Origin: Plasmopara viticola
Lineage: Eukaryota; Oomycota; Peronosporomycetes; Peronosporales; Peronosporaceae
DNA: 64,000 nt
NCBI GenBank assembly: GCA_001695595.3
Contig: MBPM02000007.1
Location: 186,001-250,000, forward strand
Direction of reading: 5' to 3'
The position numbers and the translations under genes are program-made. A model generated the notes under the pieces. The model saw only the letters and a list, made by a program, of their open reading frames with translations, did no database searches and was not told the origin of the DNA. This document shows, in pieces, positions 47,219-58,401 of this stretch (position 1 is the stretch's first letter; the number at the start of each line of letters is the position of its first letter).

Positions 47219-50200
47219 TCATTCCAAAGAAACTTTTAGTTTGCGGGCTACCTCTGCTGGCGTGCACTGGAGTAGTCCAAGATACTGCCCCAGCAGTTTC
47301 TCGAACGCAGCATCACGTTCTTGTTGTGCCCTTACAAGTAAGTCTCTTTCGTTGCTTTCCTCCTTGATGCATTGTTCCTCGTCTAAAGCGTCGTCTATGT
47401 CGTCGTAAAGCTGTGCAAACGAGATCGCCTTGATGTCTCGCGTCTTCACACGCACTCTTCGGTTTACGTGAGCGGCTGCACCGCTTTTTTTCAAGTCAAG
47501 ATGCGATGCAATCGCGTTGGTCGCTTTAGAAGCTCCGACTTTGTTCGCCGTGCTTGTAGCTTTCGCGCTCTCGCGATTGTGCTTAAGCCGTTGAGTTTTG
47601 GCGTTTGCGCTCCGCTGAGCTTGCTCTGCAGCAATTTCTTCTCTCTGGAACTGCTCGAGAAGCGACCTGTGGCGACTGAGCTCACGCTCGCGACTTTGAA
47701 GATGCAAACGCTGATACTCCTCGACAAAGTCGTCATTCCTCGAATGCTGAATCCCGTTGCTACCTTCCATTTCCTTCTCAATGCTTGCACCATCCGAGAA
47801 ACTTTCGGACTCTTCGTCACAACCAGGAGTAGCCGGACTATGATTGTCTACATCAAAACCATCCCTGTTGCAGCCTTCGCCGTCTTCTTTATCATCCTCG
47901 GTTAACGCCAGTATTGGACGAGCTTGTCCAGCAACAACCGACTTTTCTTTAACATTCAAAGACTTTGTGGTTGAATCCACGCGGTCGCCAATCTCGGCCG
48001 TTGCTACGTCCGCCAGCTTCTGACCGCGCTTCCACATTTGCTTTTCTGCTTCTGAAGGTGAATGCATGTCAGTAAATCCACTATCTTCCGGCAATTTCAA
48101 CGACCGTTTAATCTCTTGTTGACGCGTTACAGGTGGTGACCGACGCAGCAGCAAAGGAACATCATTAGGGTTTGCAAATTTTTCAAGTGTCTTTCTTGCA
48201 AGTGGAGCAATCGATTGTATCTGGTCTTCCTCTGTTGGGCTCATATTGGCTTTCATGCGTCTTTTGTGACGAGAATGAACGCGACCGACAAGAGGAGGGG
48301 GCACATCAGGAAATTGTGCGAGCACTGTAGTCGTCGAACGATGCCACGCCTTTAATTCATTGCCCCTGGAATCGACTGCACTACTCACCTCTTCTTCTCG
48401 AAGCACAGCCAGCGGAGAAGCTTTCATCAAATCTTTGCGCAAATCAAGCTTTTGTTTCAAGCTGGTACCTATTCATTGTCAACCAAGTTGTCAGTGACTG
48501 TAAGCAAACTCAACGCATGTTTAACACCGTACCGTCCGTTTTGTACACAAAGTGACTTGGCTGACTTAATTCCTTGTTTCCATGGGAAAGAGCTAGGTTG
48601 GCACTTAAATTTTGATCATTCAATTGAGCAGCCTCATGATTCTCGAAATTTCGCAAGCTACGAACTCGCGTATGCTTTTCTCTATCATCAATGACGCGTC
48701 GTAAACTCGCCACTTTTCTTTGTCGTGTACTCGCTTTCACTGAAAAATTTTGAGCTTTTCCGGCGAATTGATGTACATTCTGGTCTTCCTGCTCATCGTT
48801 CTCGTGCAACATTGCAACGTGGACAAACGAAGCATCCGTTCTTTCATTTTTGCTAAAATCAAGCTCATACAAGTGTTTTCGCGCAGGAACGACACTGACC
48901 TGTGGCTTTTTGCTTCTGTCAGAATCAATGAAGGGTGCCATCAAGCTCAGTTGGCCAGCTCCAGTGTATGGGCCTGTATGATTCTGCAGTGTGGCATCGA
49001 ACGGAAGCGATGAAGGTGGCCGTACCACTGGTATACCAGGGTCAGTTTGAGGTCGACTACGATTGCTTCTCGGCGTTGTAGACCCCGTTGAGTCTATTTG
49101 TGGTCGACTGTCATTGTTCCTCGGCGTTAAAAACTCGGTTGAATCTACTTGAGGTCGACTGTCATTGCTCCTCGGCGTTGTAGACTCTACTAAATCTGCT
49201 TTCGGCGTCATGGACTCTATTAAATCTTTTTGAGGTTGGCTGTCATTGCTTCTCGGCATTGCCATCTCCATTTCGAGTGACGGACAAGCTGCAGCTTCAG
49301 ATTCATCATTCTTTTTTACTGAGACGATCACTTGGATCTGGTTAGTTAAAGACGGTGATGGACTTCTCGGCTGCAAAAGAGTTGACGGATGATCCGTCTT
49401 GTCTTCTTCGGTTGAAGTCATTTCTTCTTCGTCATCTGACCAATCTTCCCACATGGCCTTTATTGGTGGCGACGGAGCCAGAAGTGGGGGATGACTGATT
49501 TGCGAATCTTCTGACGCAGGTGGAACTTGAGCATCGTTCGGGCATTCCGGTTTGCTGTGCGCGTCCATCTCAACACTATCCATGAAAGACTTCCACGCTC
49601 CCTCGACATCTGTAGTGTCATCGTCACACTCATTATTGCTCGTATGGTTATTGCGGGAAAAGCGCTGTTTGCTTTGTGAATTCGATAAAAGTGCTGATTT
49701 TTTCTCCCCTGCAGTGCTCCCACGAGTACTAGCTCGGTGATTTGATGTTTCTAAAGGCAGCTCGGACGAGTGAAGAGTCTTTCGCTTCGCACTTGAATCC
49801 ATTGCTGCTGTTTGCGCCGTCGTTAGTTCTTTCGATTTCTCGTCTGTGACGGTGGCCGTTAATTTGGCGTTTAATGAGGAATTTATGGAAGACCTCGCAG
49901 TGCTTGACCTCTTCAGCACTTTTTTAACCTTCGGTTTTCCTGCTTCGATGGTTTTTTGCCTTTTCGCTTCTCTGATCGCTTTGCGCCTAGTTTGAGCTTC
50001 TCTCTCCCGTTGCAGGCGTAGTTCCTCGAGTGTTTGATGAAGGCGACGCGTTTGCACATTTTCACGGACTCGACGCCAAACGGCTTGAATTTTTGTTGCA
50101 CAGCGGGATTCAAAAAGGTAGCGGCGTCGACTGACGTCTTCTACAGTCCGTAAAGCCTGGTCAACAGGAAAAAGGGCCATGTACTTGGAATATTGAAGCA

Positions 50201-51077
50201 GATTTTTAAACGCGATGCTATTGCTGAAGCTTAATTTATTGTTAAAGCGTGCGAGTGCAAATTTGTTCGTGGTTTCTCGAGCATAGCCGCCAGCAAGAAC
50301 TGTCTCTGCCAGCTCTGGTTTCCTTGGTAGGTCTTTCGTGAGTCGTCCAAAGCTATCAATTTTAGCTCCACGCTCGCTTGAAGAAGGTTTTGATCGCAAC
50401 CACGTCAGCACGTAACGACGGATGGTAGCTGCTGCAGCACGTTGCCGAAAACTTTGGTAAGCATTCGATAGTTCTAGATCCACTACGCTACCTTTTGCTT
50501 CATCAGACGATAAAACGTTGTGCTTTTGATTAACGAATTCATTGTCGGCTTTGTCATTGTCACCGCTGAATGCGTTCAGCTTAAACACACCGGCACGACT
50601 CCAACGATCGAGAAGAGCTTCGGCGTTCCTTGCCACTTCGGCAAAACGCGCGTGACTGTTTTCGAAAATTTCAAGAAGCTCGACGATTCGTAACAATGAA
50701 TCATTACTATGCTTTTCACTTGGTTGAAACTTCCAAAGCAAATTCTCAACGTCTGAAGCCCACGTTGCCAATCGATGCCATTCTAAAGAACCCAATCCGT
50801 GGCGCGAAGCTTTGTTTATATCGCTTTCTCCTTCGCCATCATTCATGAGGTCACGGATCATAGCGATGATACCCAATAGCGAAGCCTTGTTGTCGGCACG
50901 CAGCAAAAAGTCATGTCGTCGAGCCTGCGCAACCTTTTCTTTAAAATGCAATGGGTGAGCTGCAACATGGAATTGCACTGACCAACGTTCTGGACTCTGA
51001 TCGTGTCGTTGACTAAATTTGAGCTGCTTGAATTCTTCCTGAGCGACAAAAGCGACAGTAGGTGTAATCGATGTCAT
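47219..51077 (-). CDS. Large IQ-motif protein, function unknown
   Basis: Exons 51077-48533 and 48468-47219 join across a 64-nt intron (48532-48469, donor GTACGG, acceptor ATAG) to give 1264 residues. The phase-1 junction restores a Gly codon, linking K-T-D-G to T-S-L-K-Q-K. The two halves would otherwise look like separate genes, and the second has no ATG near its start. An IQ motif (A-T-K-I-Q-A-V-W-R-R) near residue 330 is followed by a long Arg/Glu-rich helix, so calmodulin binding is likely. Residues ~606-680 are 17-residue tandem repeats. The C-terminal exon is acidic, then coiled-coil (residues ~1080-1200). I recognise no enzyme domain. A cytoskeletal or flagellar scaffold is one guess. 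A 12-nt first exon at 51221-51210 (intron 51209-51144) could add 26 residues. Confidence 0.75.
49039..49260 (-). repeat. 51-bp coding tandem repeat inside the IQ protein
   Basis: At least three 51-bp units, plus partial ones, encode 17-residue repeats around T-P-R-S-N-D-S-R-P-Q, each followed by a D-S-T or E-S segment. One partial unit of 30 bp sits between full ones. Units differ by several substitutions, so the array is not fresh. Copy number is likely to vary between strains. Confidence 0.75.
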
Positions 51078-51328
51078 CGATTTGTTGCTAGGACGAATGT
51101 AGTCCGATGTTGGGGTCTCACTATCGTGGATGATTTTGCCATACTAGAACAATGATATAAGCCCTTAAAGTTATTTACACTAACCTATTAATATATTGAT
51201 CATTTTTACTTTGCAATGCATTTCTAAAATGTATACTAAATAATACTAAAGCTAAAAATATATAAATTGTTTTACGTTCACCGGCAAAGTACCGGACAGC
51301 TTAGTAATTAATATACATCCACGCTTCA

Positions 51329-52045
51329 CTACGTCAACAAAACCGTGTGAAGGAATTCGATGTCGTCATCGCTCCACGTCTCTTTGTCTCCAGTGCATGA
51401 CGCGGTGGGGATGTTCTCAAAATGGCCACTAAATTTGCTGCGCATTAACTCCAAAGCCGTCATATTGTGGCTCGAAGGAACGGCAAAGTTCAAAATCGAA
51501 CACGATGTATAATTATTCACGGCATTGGAAGTCGACAAATCCTTGCCAGCCGTTGAAACCCCTTTCACGGGTGCATTTGTTGAGAAATGAGATGAAGTAT
51601 CACGCTCCGTGCTGCTGCTGGGGCAGGGTGCTGGTGGCAACAGCGACGGCACACTTGGACCCCCAAATCCATGAGAAACCGCGGTAGCATCGCTTTTCGC
51701 GTTCATTGAAAGCAAGTGCAGAGGATGATGCTGTGGTAATGGTATGCCCAACGTTTTTTGCTGCTGGTGTTCAAAAAAGAGCTGCTGCGCCACCGCCAAG
51801 GAGACCTGTTTTTTCAATACAGCGCGACGCTGCGAACGTTCCCGACGGCGAATAGCGTGCACCGTTTGGTACTTGCGATCGCTGCGACGCTGGATCAAAT
51901 TCTGTTTGATGCGATGCTCCTCGCAAAGAGAATGGGCTTCACCGTTGCGCTTGAGCGTTCGCTCATTATTGCACTTGCCAGTCTTATATTGACACTTGCC
52001 GAAGTAGCGGCAGGTGGCGGAAGGTTTTTCGTTCATGTTCACCAT
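51329..52045 (-). CDS. WRC-like zinc-finger protein, paralogue of the 28.4-29.3 kb gene
   Basis: The gene has 238 codons and no intron. The zinc-binding-like cluster (C18, C25, H38, C41, H44) and the basic helix after it are nearly identical to the 28438 gene, differing by only a few conservative changes. The middle differs: it is rich in His, Gln, Ser and Pro, with 'H-P-L-H-L-L' shared. The C-terminus E-T-W-S-D-D-D-I-E-F-L-H-T-V-L-L-T matches the paralogue's ending. It lacks the ~34 extra residues found at the paralogue's N-terminus. ATG 52045 is chosen over an in-frame GTG just upstream. The stop is 251 bp before the ATG of the IQ gene on the same strand. A nuclear regulatory role is inferred from composition and family resemblance. 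Confidence 0.75.
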   Translation of the reverse strand: MVNMNEKPSATCRYFGKCQYKTGKCNNERTLKRNGEAHSLCEEHRIKQNLIQRRSDRKYQTVHAIRRRERSQRRAVLKKQVSLAVAQQLFFEHQQQKTLGIPLPQHHPLHLLSMNAKSDATAVSHGFGGPSVPSLLPPAPCPSSSTERDTSSHFSTNAPVKGVSTAGKDLSTSNAVNNYTSCSILNFAVPSSHNMTALELMRSKFSGHFENIPTASCTGDKETWSDDDIEFLHTVLLT

Positions 52046-53811
52046 GGTCACTGACTCAATTTGTTCTGAATTGCGATGGAATCTTGGTTTTTTGAGCTGG
52101 GCCGATACGAAGGATTTGGTTTTGTTGCTGTGATTGATTGCGCTTGTCTTTACAAGAATTTGAAAATTGAAGGGGATTAAAAAACGGTGTTTGGTCGTAT
52201 GTTGGCAAATTCAACGCTGTTTGGCTTTGAGCTTGCTCGGTAGGGAGAATCGCAAAATGGTTTGCGCGATTGCTTCACGAGCATGTGGTGTTCGCAGGGC
52301 CGGCGCGGAGCTATTTTGAATTGTTGTAATTATAGCCTTCTGGTTTTAAGCTTTCTCGACACGCAGAAATAGTGAGGTCAAGGATGCCAGTGGTACCAGT
52401 TGCACTGGCTTGACGAATACATGGTGGGTTGTTGAAGCCTTCTTGTGTCACTCGAATTTATATTAAAAACTGCAAGTTGCACATCGAGGACTACCGAAAG
52501 TATTATTCGGTGAGTGCTCTTGATAGTGACATCTCGAATCAATAATAGTATCAGAGCACCATAGTCAAAGCAGGAAGCAAATTAGGCCATTAGTAATATT
52601 TATTTTCATTGCTATCTTCGTCCCTCGTCCTCGAAAGGACCGTCTCTGGGTCTGAATTCCGTTGGTCCATCGTACATTATGCGTAGCTTTTGTGCTAAAA
52701 GCTGGCTTTTCGATATATAGGGCTGTCTCACGACGGAAACCCTATCGGTATTTATACCGGTCTACAAACATTAATATGACTAAAAGGAAAAAAAGTCCCT
52801 CTGGTAGCGAAATTATTCGTTTGACGACCCGCTGATAAAATTTTCAAAAACGTTTTCAGGCGGAATTATATCAGTACCTTCAAAATCTTGTACTTTGAGC
52901 GTGTACCTGTACGGAAAAGAGCTGTTAGCACAACGCATAACTCATCAAATCTGTATTTTGCAGCATCAATGAGTAGCGCCTACAGCTTTGCGACCCATAT
53001 CTATTCGAAACCTCCCTGGGATAAGGCATGCATGCCCACGGCAAGAACAACGTATTTTTTTGCTGTCGAAAAACTCACAACCAGGTCTATTTTGACTTTA
53101 CTAATGCTCAGGACCATCTGAAAGTCAGTTGTCATAACTCATGCCTGTTGCTCTCCATCATATTAGCTACTAACTGCTTTCGGGTGACCGCAAATATTTG
53201 CCAAAGAGCTTGAGCTTTCGAAGTTTGTCAATAATCAACATTCATATGAACATTTCTCTTTCAACAACTGCTACTTTTGGCGGTCAAACTCTCGAAGCTA
53301 AGTTCTTTCGTTGTGTAACAAACACACACCAATCATGACGGCTTATTTCTTACCTGAAGAAACGCATCGACCATAATAATTCTTCGCATTCTCAGGTCTG
53401 AGGACATCGCTCCTATCATTGACCATTTTAAGCCATACAAATGTGAAATGATACGGATCATGCGGTCAAGCTTGACCCAGACAATTCAGCAGATGTGGCG
53501 TTGCTCTGGAATGCTTGAGTCCATTTAAACTGAAGCCGAATAGTGGGTCCACAAACTTTTTCTTTAATCGTCAACGTGGAGACCGAGAAATTTCCCGCCT
53601 GTGATATTCTGATACAGTGAGTTTTCTTGTAGCTGTTTTTCTCCTGACGAGCGATTAGAGGCGTGCGCTGTCCACGAATATGGTCTTCATGACTTGATCG
53701 AGAAGTGCCACTGCAATAATGTAGGCCGTCGACTTTCTTAAGTCTTAAATATATTCATGACGCTTGCGTTTACCTTGCTTAGAATCCAGGACGAGCAAAA
53801 ATTGACGATAT

Positions 53812-54297
53812 TTAAGTTTCATCGTCAGTAATGTCAATTTCGACTGCTTCTTCTGTGTTCTTGGGGCACAAAGCACCCAGGCGAAGTGTGTCACTAGGAA
53901 ATGTCCAGCTTTTTACCAGCGAGACCCGACAGCAGACGCTTGCGCCAAATTCGGATAGATCTTGCGCTGCTTGAACATCAAAGCGTACATTTTGCACTTG
54001 GAGCCCAAGTGTCGTGATGCGCTTTAGCCGCTCATCAACGCAAAAGCTACAAATGTAGCCCAATAAATGCCAACTAGTCTTCAAGCAGCACGAACTGTTC
54101 GGCTGACATATGTGAGAAGGTATTTTGACTAATCTGGAGACCTTTGCGATGATTTGAGTAACCAGTCTGATCTCGTAGGCGTAGAATTGACTGGAAAGTG
54201 TTACCGGGTGTGACGGGGTCACAAAGCACTTGACACAGAGGAGGCATGTAGTAAGATACACCGTCTTTCGGTAAACGACTGCTCACTATCCACGGTC
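53812..54297 (-). pseudogene. Unnamed coding relic with one frameshift
   Basis: Two overlapping minus-strand frames look coding. The upstream one (54297-54074) reads S-S-R-L-P-K-D-G-V-S-Y-Y-M-P-P-L and ends at TAG. The downstream one (about 54080-53812) continues with L-L-G-Y-I-C-S-F-C-V-D-E-R-L-K-R-I and ends with an acidic tail (E-I-D-I-T-D-D-E-T). A single frameshift near 54078 would separate them; an intron there is not supported by good splice sites. The family is not recognised. Confidence 0.35.
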
Positions 54298-54544
54298 TTT
54301 AATAATCAAAATTCTTGGCAATATATCGGCTATTAATGTTTCTTGGTTCTACACTTAATTCTCAAACGAAACTTTCCAATTATGAAGTACGCACTGCTAA
54401 ATCTTTCCGATCCGATATATTTTCCGAACTGTAAACCTTTTGTTGTGGTTAAGACCATTGATTACTGTGAATGGCAATGGATATACCCACCCTGTCCTCA
54501 AGAATGACAAATTTTTGTCATTTTTGGCGAGATCACACTTCTAG

Positions 54545-54763
54545 GTTGTATACAAACCTGGTCAGCTTTATGAGCTTGCCTACGCGCTATTGCAGAAACC
54601 AAATTATGATCTGTTTGACATTGTTAAGCTTGAAAGCTCTAATGACGATCGAATTTATCGGGCTAATATCTTAGATGTCACTTCAGAGCCTTTGATACTT
54701 ATCATCACCCCAAGCAAAGTCACCAAAGCCAAGTATTTATACCCTTGTCGACGATCGCAGTAG
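54545..54763 (+). pseudogene. Coding-like open frame without start codon
   Basis: A frame of 72 codons between stops reads like protein (Y-E-L-A-Y-A-L-L-Q-K-P, then D-L-F-D-I-V-K-L-E, then E-P-L-I-L-I-I-T-P-S-K-V). It has no ATG and no evident splice acceptor. It could be an exon fragment or a relic of a repeat. No family is recognised. Confidence 0.3.
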
Positions 54764-56078
54764 CATCGCAATAAGCAGGACGACGGTCTGATGCGCTAGA
54801 GGATATATTTGTCAGTTCATCTCAAGTCGTTGCTCTGAACGACGAGATGCGACATACATACAAAAGCAGCTGGGTTTTCAGTCAGCTATTTATACCGGAA
54901 AAATACGCTCACCTTGGATTTTACCAAGTTTACAGGTGGGTGGACAAATATGCGAATCCTTAAAATTTGCGGGTCAAACTCGCGGCTCACACGTCGATTT
55001 CTTAAACAAAAAGTATCGAAATGTGCTTTAGGCTACTCCGCGCAGTCCAAGCGCAGATGAGCTACTTTACTACGTCGAAAGTTGCTAGATTTTCGAGCTT
55101 GCACTTTCCAATGGTGTTCACGCATCTACGAGCTTTTCACGTTTTATTGTACAAACGAGTCAAGACACCTAGGAATCCGACGACGACAATTTCCAAGATA
55201 AGTGGTGGTAAGCTCTGAAAGCCTTTCGATCTTGGTACGTAATTGAAGTTAGCATTGAAAGAAATGTTATCGGAAAATGCAAAGAACAATTGCATCCACT
55301 CAGGCCTTGAAACAACATGGAAGTTCAGCCTCGAATATCTATATTGATGGGTAGAATTCTTGCTGATCGCAAATCCGAATTAAACATCGCCTCATCAGTT
55401 CTTCAGGTTCTCTAAAGCCTTAACAACATTTGAGACGATGTCGACACATCCAATCTTTTATAAAGCCTTTTTCAGGGGTACCACGACTCTCAGGAATTTG
55501 ATTCTCCCAGGAAAACTATCAAAGAGCTTACTCTACAGCTTGGCTTTGCTGGTCAGATGGTGGGTAGTATTCACATTCTTGCTGGCCACATGCTGAGAAT
55601 AAAGGATTTATCCAGCTGTACACTTTTAGTCGGCCGACCGATCCTGCAGCTCACTACGATTAAGATAGCTATCTGATGCGTGATAGCTAGCTCGAGCTAA
55701 TACTAATTTGACGGTGACGCTTATGAGCTTTTCGGCCTAAGTTTTTTAAATTCCTCCTTAATGATCCAGCGCCGCGGTAATGAAGCCGCTTCCTGACCAT
55801 TGGGTTTCCCTTCGGAGTGATATCTAGCGCGTGCATTCAATCGCGCAGTATTCTCTGCTCCTCATATTGAAGTGCAAGGATGAAGCAAGAACGACCTTTT
55901 TTAGTGTTCTTTGACAAAAACAGACGTTTTTGTTGGTGTGCGTAGACTTCACGGGCGACGAGAGCTTTCTACGACTGACGAGCTATCCCGCTTTTTGAAT
56001 ACGTAAGAGTCGTTAGATCGGTTTTACAGTATAGCTCGTAGGCAAAATCAGAAGCATACGGCATTTTGTATATAAGTC

Positions 56079-56262
56079 ATGCCTGGAGTTTTAAACTCGC
56101 GCTCGAATACAAACTATCAGCGCCTGGCTTGACGTTCTACGCGTATCATGGTGAGCTGCATCTTACCCACTTGATGAGAGTACTGCACCCTAAGATCACG
56201 AATGTATAACGAGTTCATCTAACTTTCGGGCCACAATAGGGTTTGCCAACTTCTATCATCAA
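56079..56262 (+). mobile_element. Ty3/gypsy reverse-transcriptase trace
   Basis: Three family landmarks occur in the right order but in different frames. M-P-G-V-L-N ... Y-Q-R-L (56079-56129) resembles the M-P-F-G-L-x-N ... F-Q-R-L segment. E-L-H-L-T-H-L-M-R-V-L (from 56153) resembles the E-E-H-L-E-H-L-x-x-V-L segment. G-F-A-N-F-Y-H-Q (56239-56262) resembles the G-F-A-N-F-Y-R-R segment. The frames are broken and spacing is shortened, so this is a dead copy. Confidence 0.45.
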
Positions 56263-57620
56263 ACCGTGGTTGTTATAGCTCACACAAATCATATGCAAAT
56301 TATCCTTTCCTTCAGAGATTTTTAAAAACCAATGCAATTACATGGCAAAATTACATGCAATGCCAATAACATGCAGATAGCCGCCGTAAGATTCCTCTAA
56401 AAATTTCAATTAAAAATATATGCCACGCAAGAAGTGGCCAATCTAAAGCCCTCGCGGTTTACGAAGGAATGAGCGTGATGCTTAGCACTGTGTCCTGCAT
56501 CGTCTGGGTACTGCCATTGTTGAGGCTCTCCTTTTCTTTGTTAGACCTGTTGTGTAGAAAGTGAATCAGCTCTCCAAGGGACGGCGACTTGCGTTGGTAC
56601 TTAGTGGGATCACGACGAAAAGTCAATTACCCGCTATGTCACTAACTCGTTTGTGATAGTCAAACGTGTAAATGAGCCAAAGGTCGACGTCTTAGACCTC
56701 ATGGTCTTCTCTCTTATACTTGTTATTGGCGATAGAGCATTTGTAATTGGGTCTCGACCCCCGACTATTTTAATACACTTTTTGTCCATACGGAGGGCCT
56801 TTCGTATGACAAGTAAGTTTGGTGACAATTAAACCCTTTACAGATTTAAATTGGGGTGATAAAGCTGTTGTGACAGCTTTGATATATGTTTAAGTTGTCT
56901 GAAGAGCAAAGAGACGCGCCGATGCGTCTTTAGGCTTCTTTATAATCCACACCGCCCAAAGGAGGAGTGTTAGTGGACTACCAGACGAGCGAAAAGAACA
57001 ACTTCCGTTCTTTGCCGCGAACGAGTGAAAGGCATAAAAGAACTTTATAAATGTCTGACAGTTGAGCCGTTTCTGGTATGCTGACCCTGACACAGGCTCA
57101 GGTTTTGTGGCTTACCGAAGGCGTTGCCTCTTTTGTAACAGCACAAAGGCTAGATTTAAAGCCGAGGCATCTACTCTTACTTAAGCAGCGTTTTTGCAAA
57201 AAAATAACTATCATTCGGCCACACTTCGTTGCCTGTTTGATTACCTTCATGACCGAATACCCTTTCTCTGTATAATAGTCAATTGGTGATGGACTACGCC
57301 CAATCCTCTTCTGTTGAATGTATTTCAAGCATTCATGGGAAAGAATATAGCAGGTCGCTTTATAAAGCCGAGATTTAAGATAGAAGATCTATTTTCGCAA
57401 AAAAAGCATGAGATAAATGATGGAGCGTCATTACAGGTATCTAATCAGTGTCTAGATTAATTTCTACACTGAAGTTCAAACAAGCTTTATCTTTCCTTTC
57501 CGTAGCTACAAGCTGTATGTCAAATGTCTCTTTCTAGCCACTAGGACAGCAAAGTATCTTCTGCAGCAACAATGTGTAATTTACGGGGCCTCTCGCTCAC
57601 TGTTTCTACAACGGCAGTAC

Positions 57621-57680
57621 TATGCGCCAATTTAACCGACGAAAATTCATTATGCGCCAATTTAACCCGACGAAAATGCA
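57621..57680. repeat. 30-bp direct repeat
   Basis: tatgcgccaatttaac at 57621 and 57651 begins two 30-bp units, each continuing with cgacgaaaat. The second unit has one extra C. Confidence 0.6.
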
Positions 57681-58125
57681 GTGCCAAACTATCGTCAACG
57701 AGTTTTTGAAGCTCAGAGTTAGCTGAAAGCTGGCTTACCGGCTTTTATAAGGTCAATTAATAATTTAAAGCTTATTCTACTGCTATCACAAGTGCATGGA
57801 AGCGCTATGCCTCAACCATTGCCGTTGAATTGTTGAAGAGAAATATGTTACAAACGAAGCACTTCGGGGTTAATGAGATCAATTAAAAAAAGGCTCGTAG
57901 TAAGCTGGCAAACATTCACGTCGAGGAAAGGAGTGTCAAGAGGCAAGTCTAGATTGCAACAGAGCTTTCCTCATTAAATGCATAGCAATCAATGAAACTA
58001 TTTTTTTGAAAAGTCGTTTTCTAAGCCAAAAAAAAATTGAAAAATAAGATGCAGCGCGTTAAGCACACATCAACGAATTATTATTACGTTTTGATCTGAT
58101 ATATTGGTAAGCGCAGGCCGTAATA

Positions 58126-58401
58126 GGCGTCATTAATTGTGAAGGGCTCCCTACCAAGCCTAGAAGTGTAAGTGCTATTTTCATAAACAATGGCCCTCAC
58201 TTACTCGAGTTTAGTTAGAGTGTGTAGCGATCTTGAAAACGTTTCTGGTATGTTAAGATATTTGGCGTCATTGATTGTGAAGGGCTTCCCACCAAGCCTA
58301 GAAGTGTAAGTGCTATTTTCATAAACAATGGCCCTCACTTACTCGGGTTTAGTTTGAGTGTGTAGCGAGCTTGAAAACGTTTCTGGTATGTTAAGATATG
58401 T
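58126..58401. repeat. 138-bp tandem duplication
   Basis: Copy 1 (58126-58263) and copy 2 (58264-58401) are about 94% identical. Both start ggcgtcatt and end near tgttaagatat. The high identity, in a region where other repeats are badly decayed, suggests a fairly recent duplication. Neither copy has a long open frame. Confidence 0.85.

Noticed and set aside
47219..48460. Stand-alone 413-codon gene
   Set aside because: It has no ATG near its start, and a well-phased intron joins it to the upstream frame.
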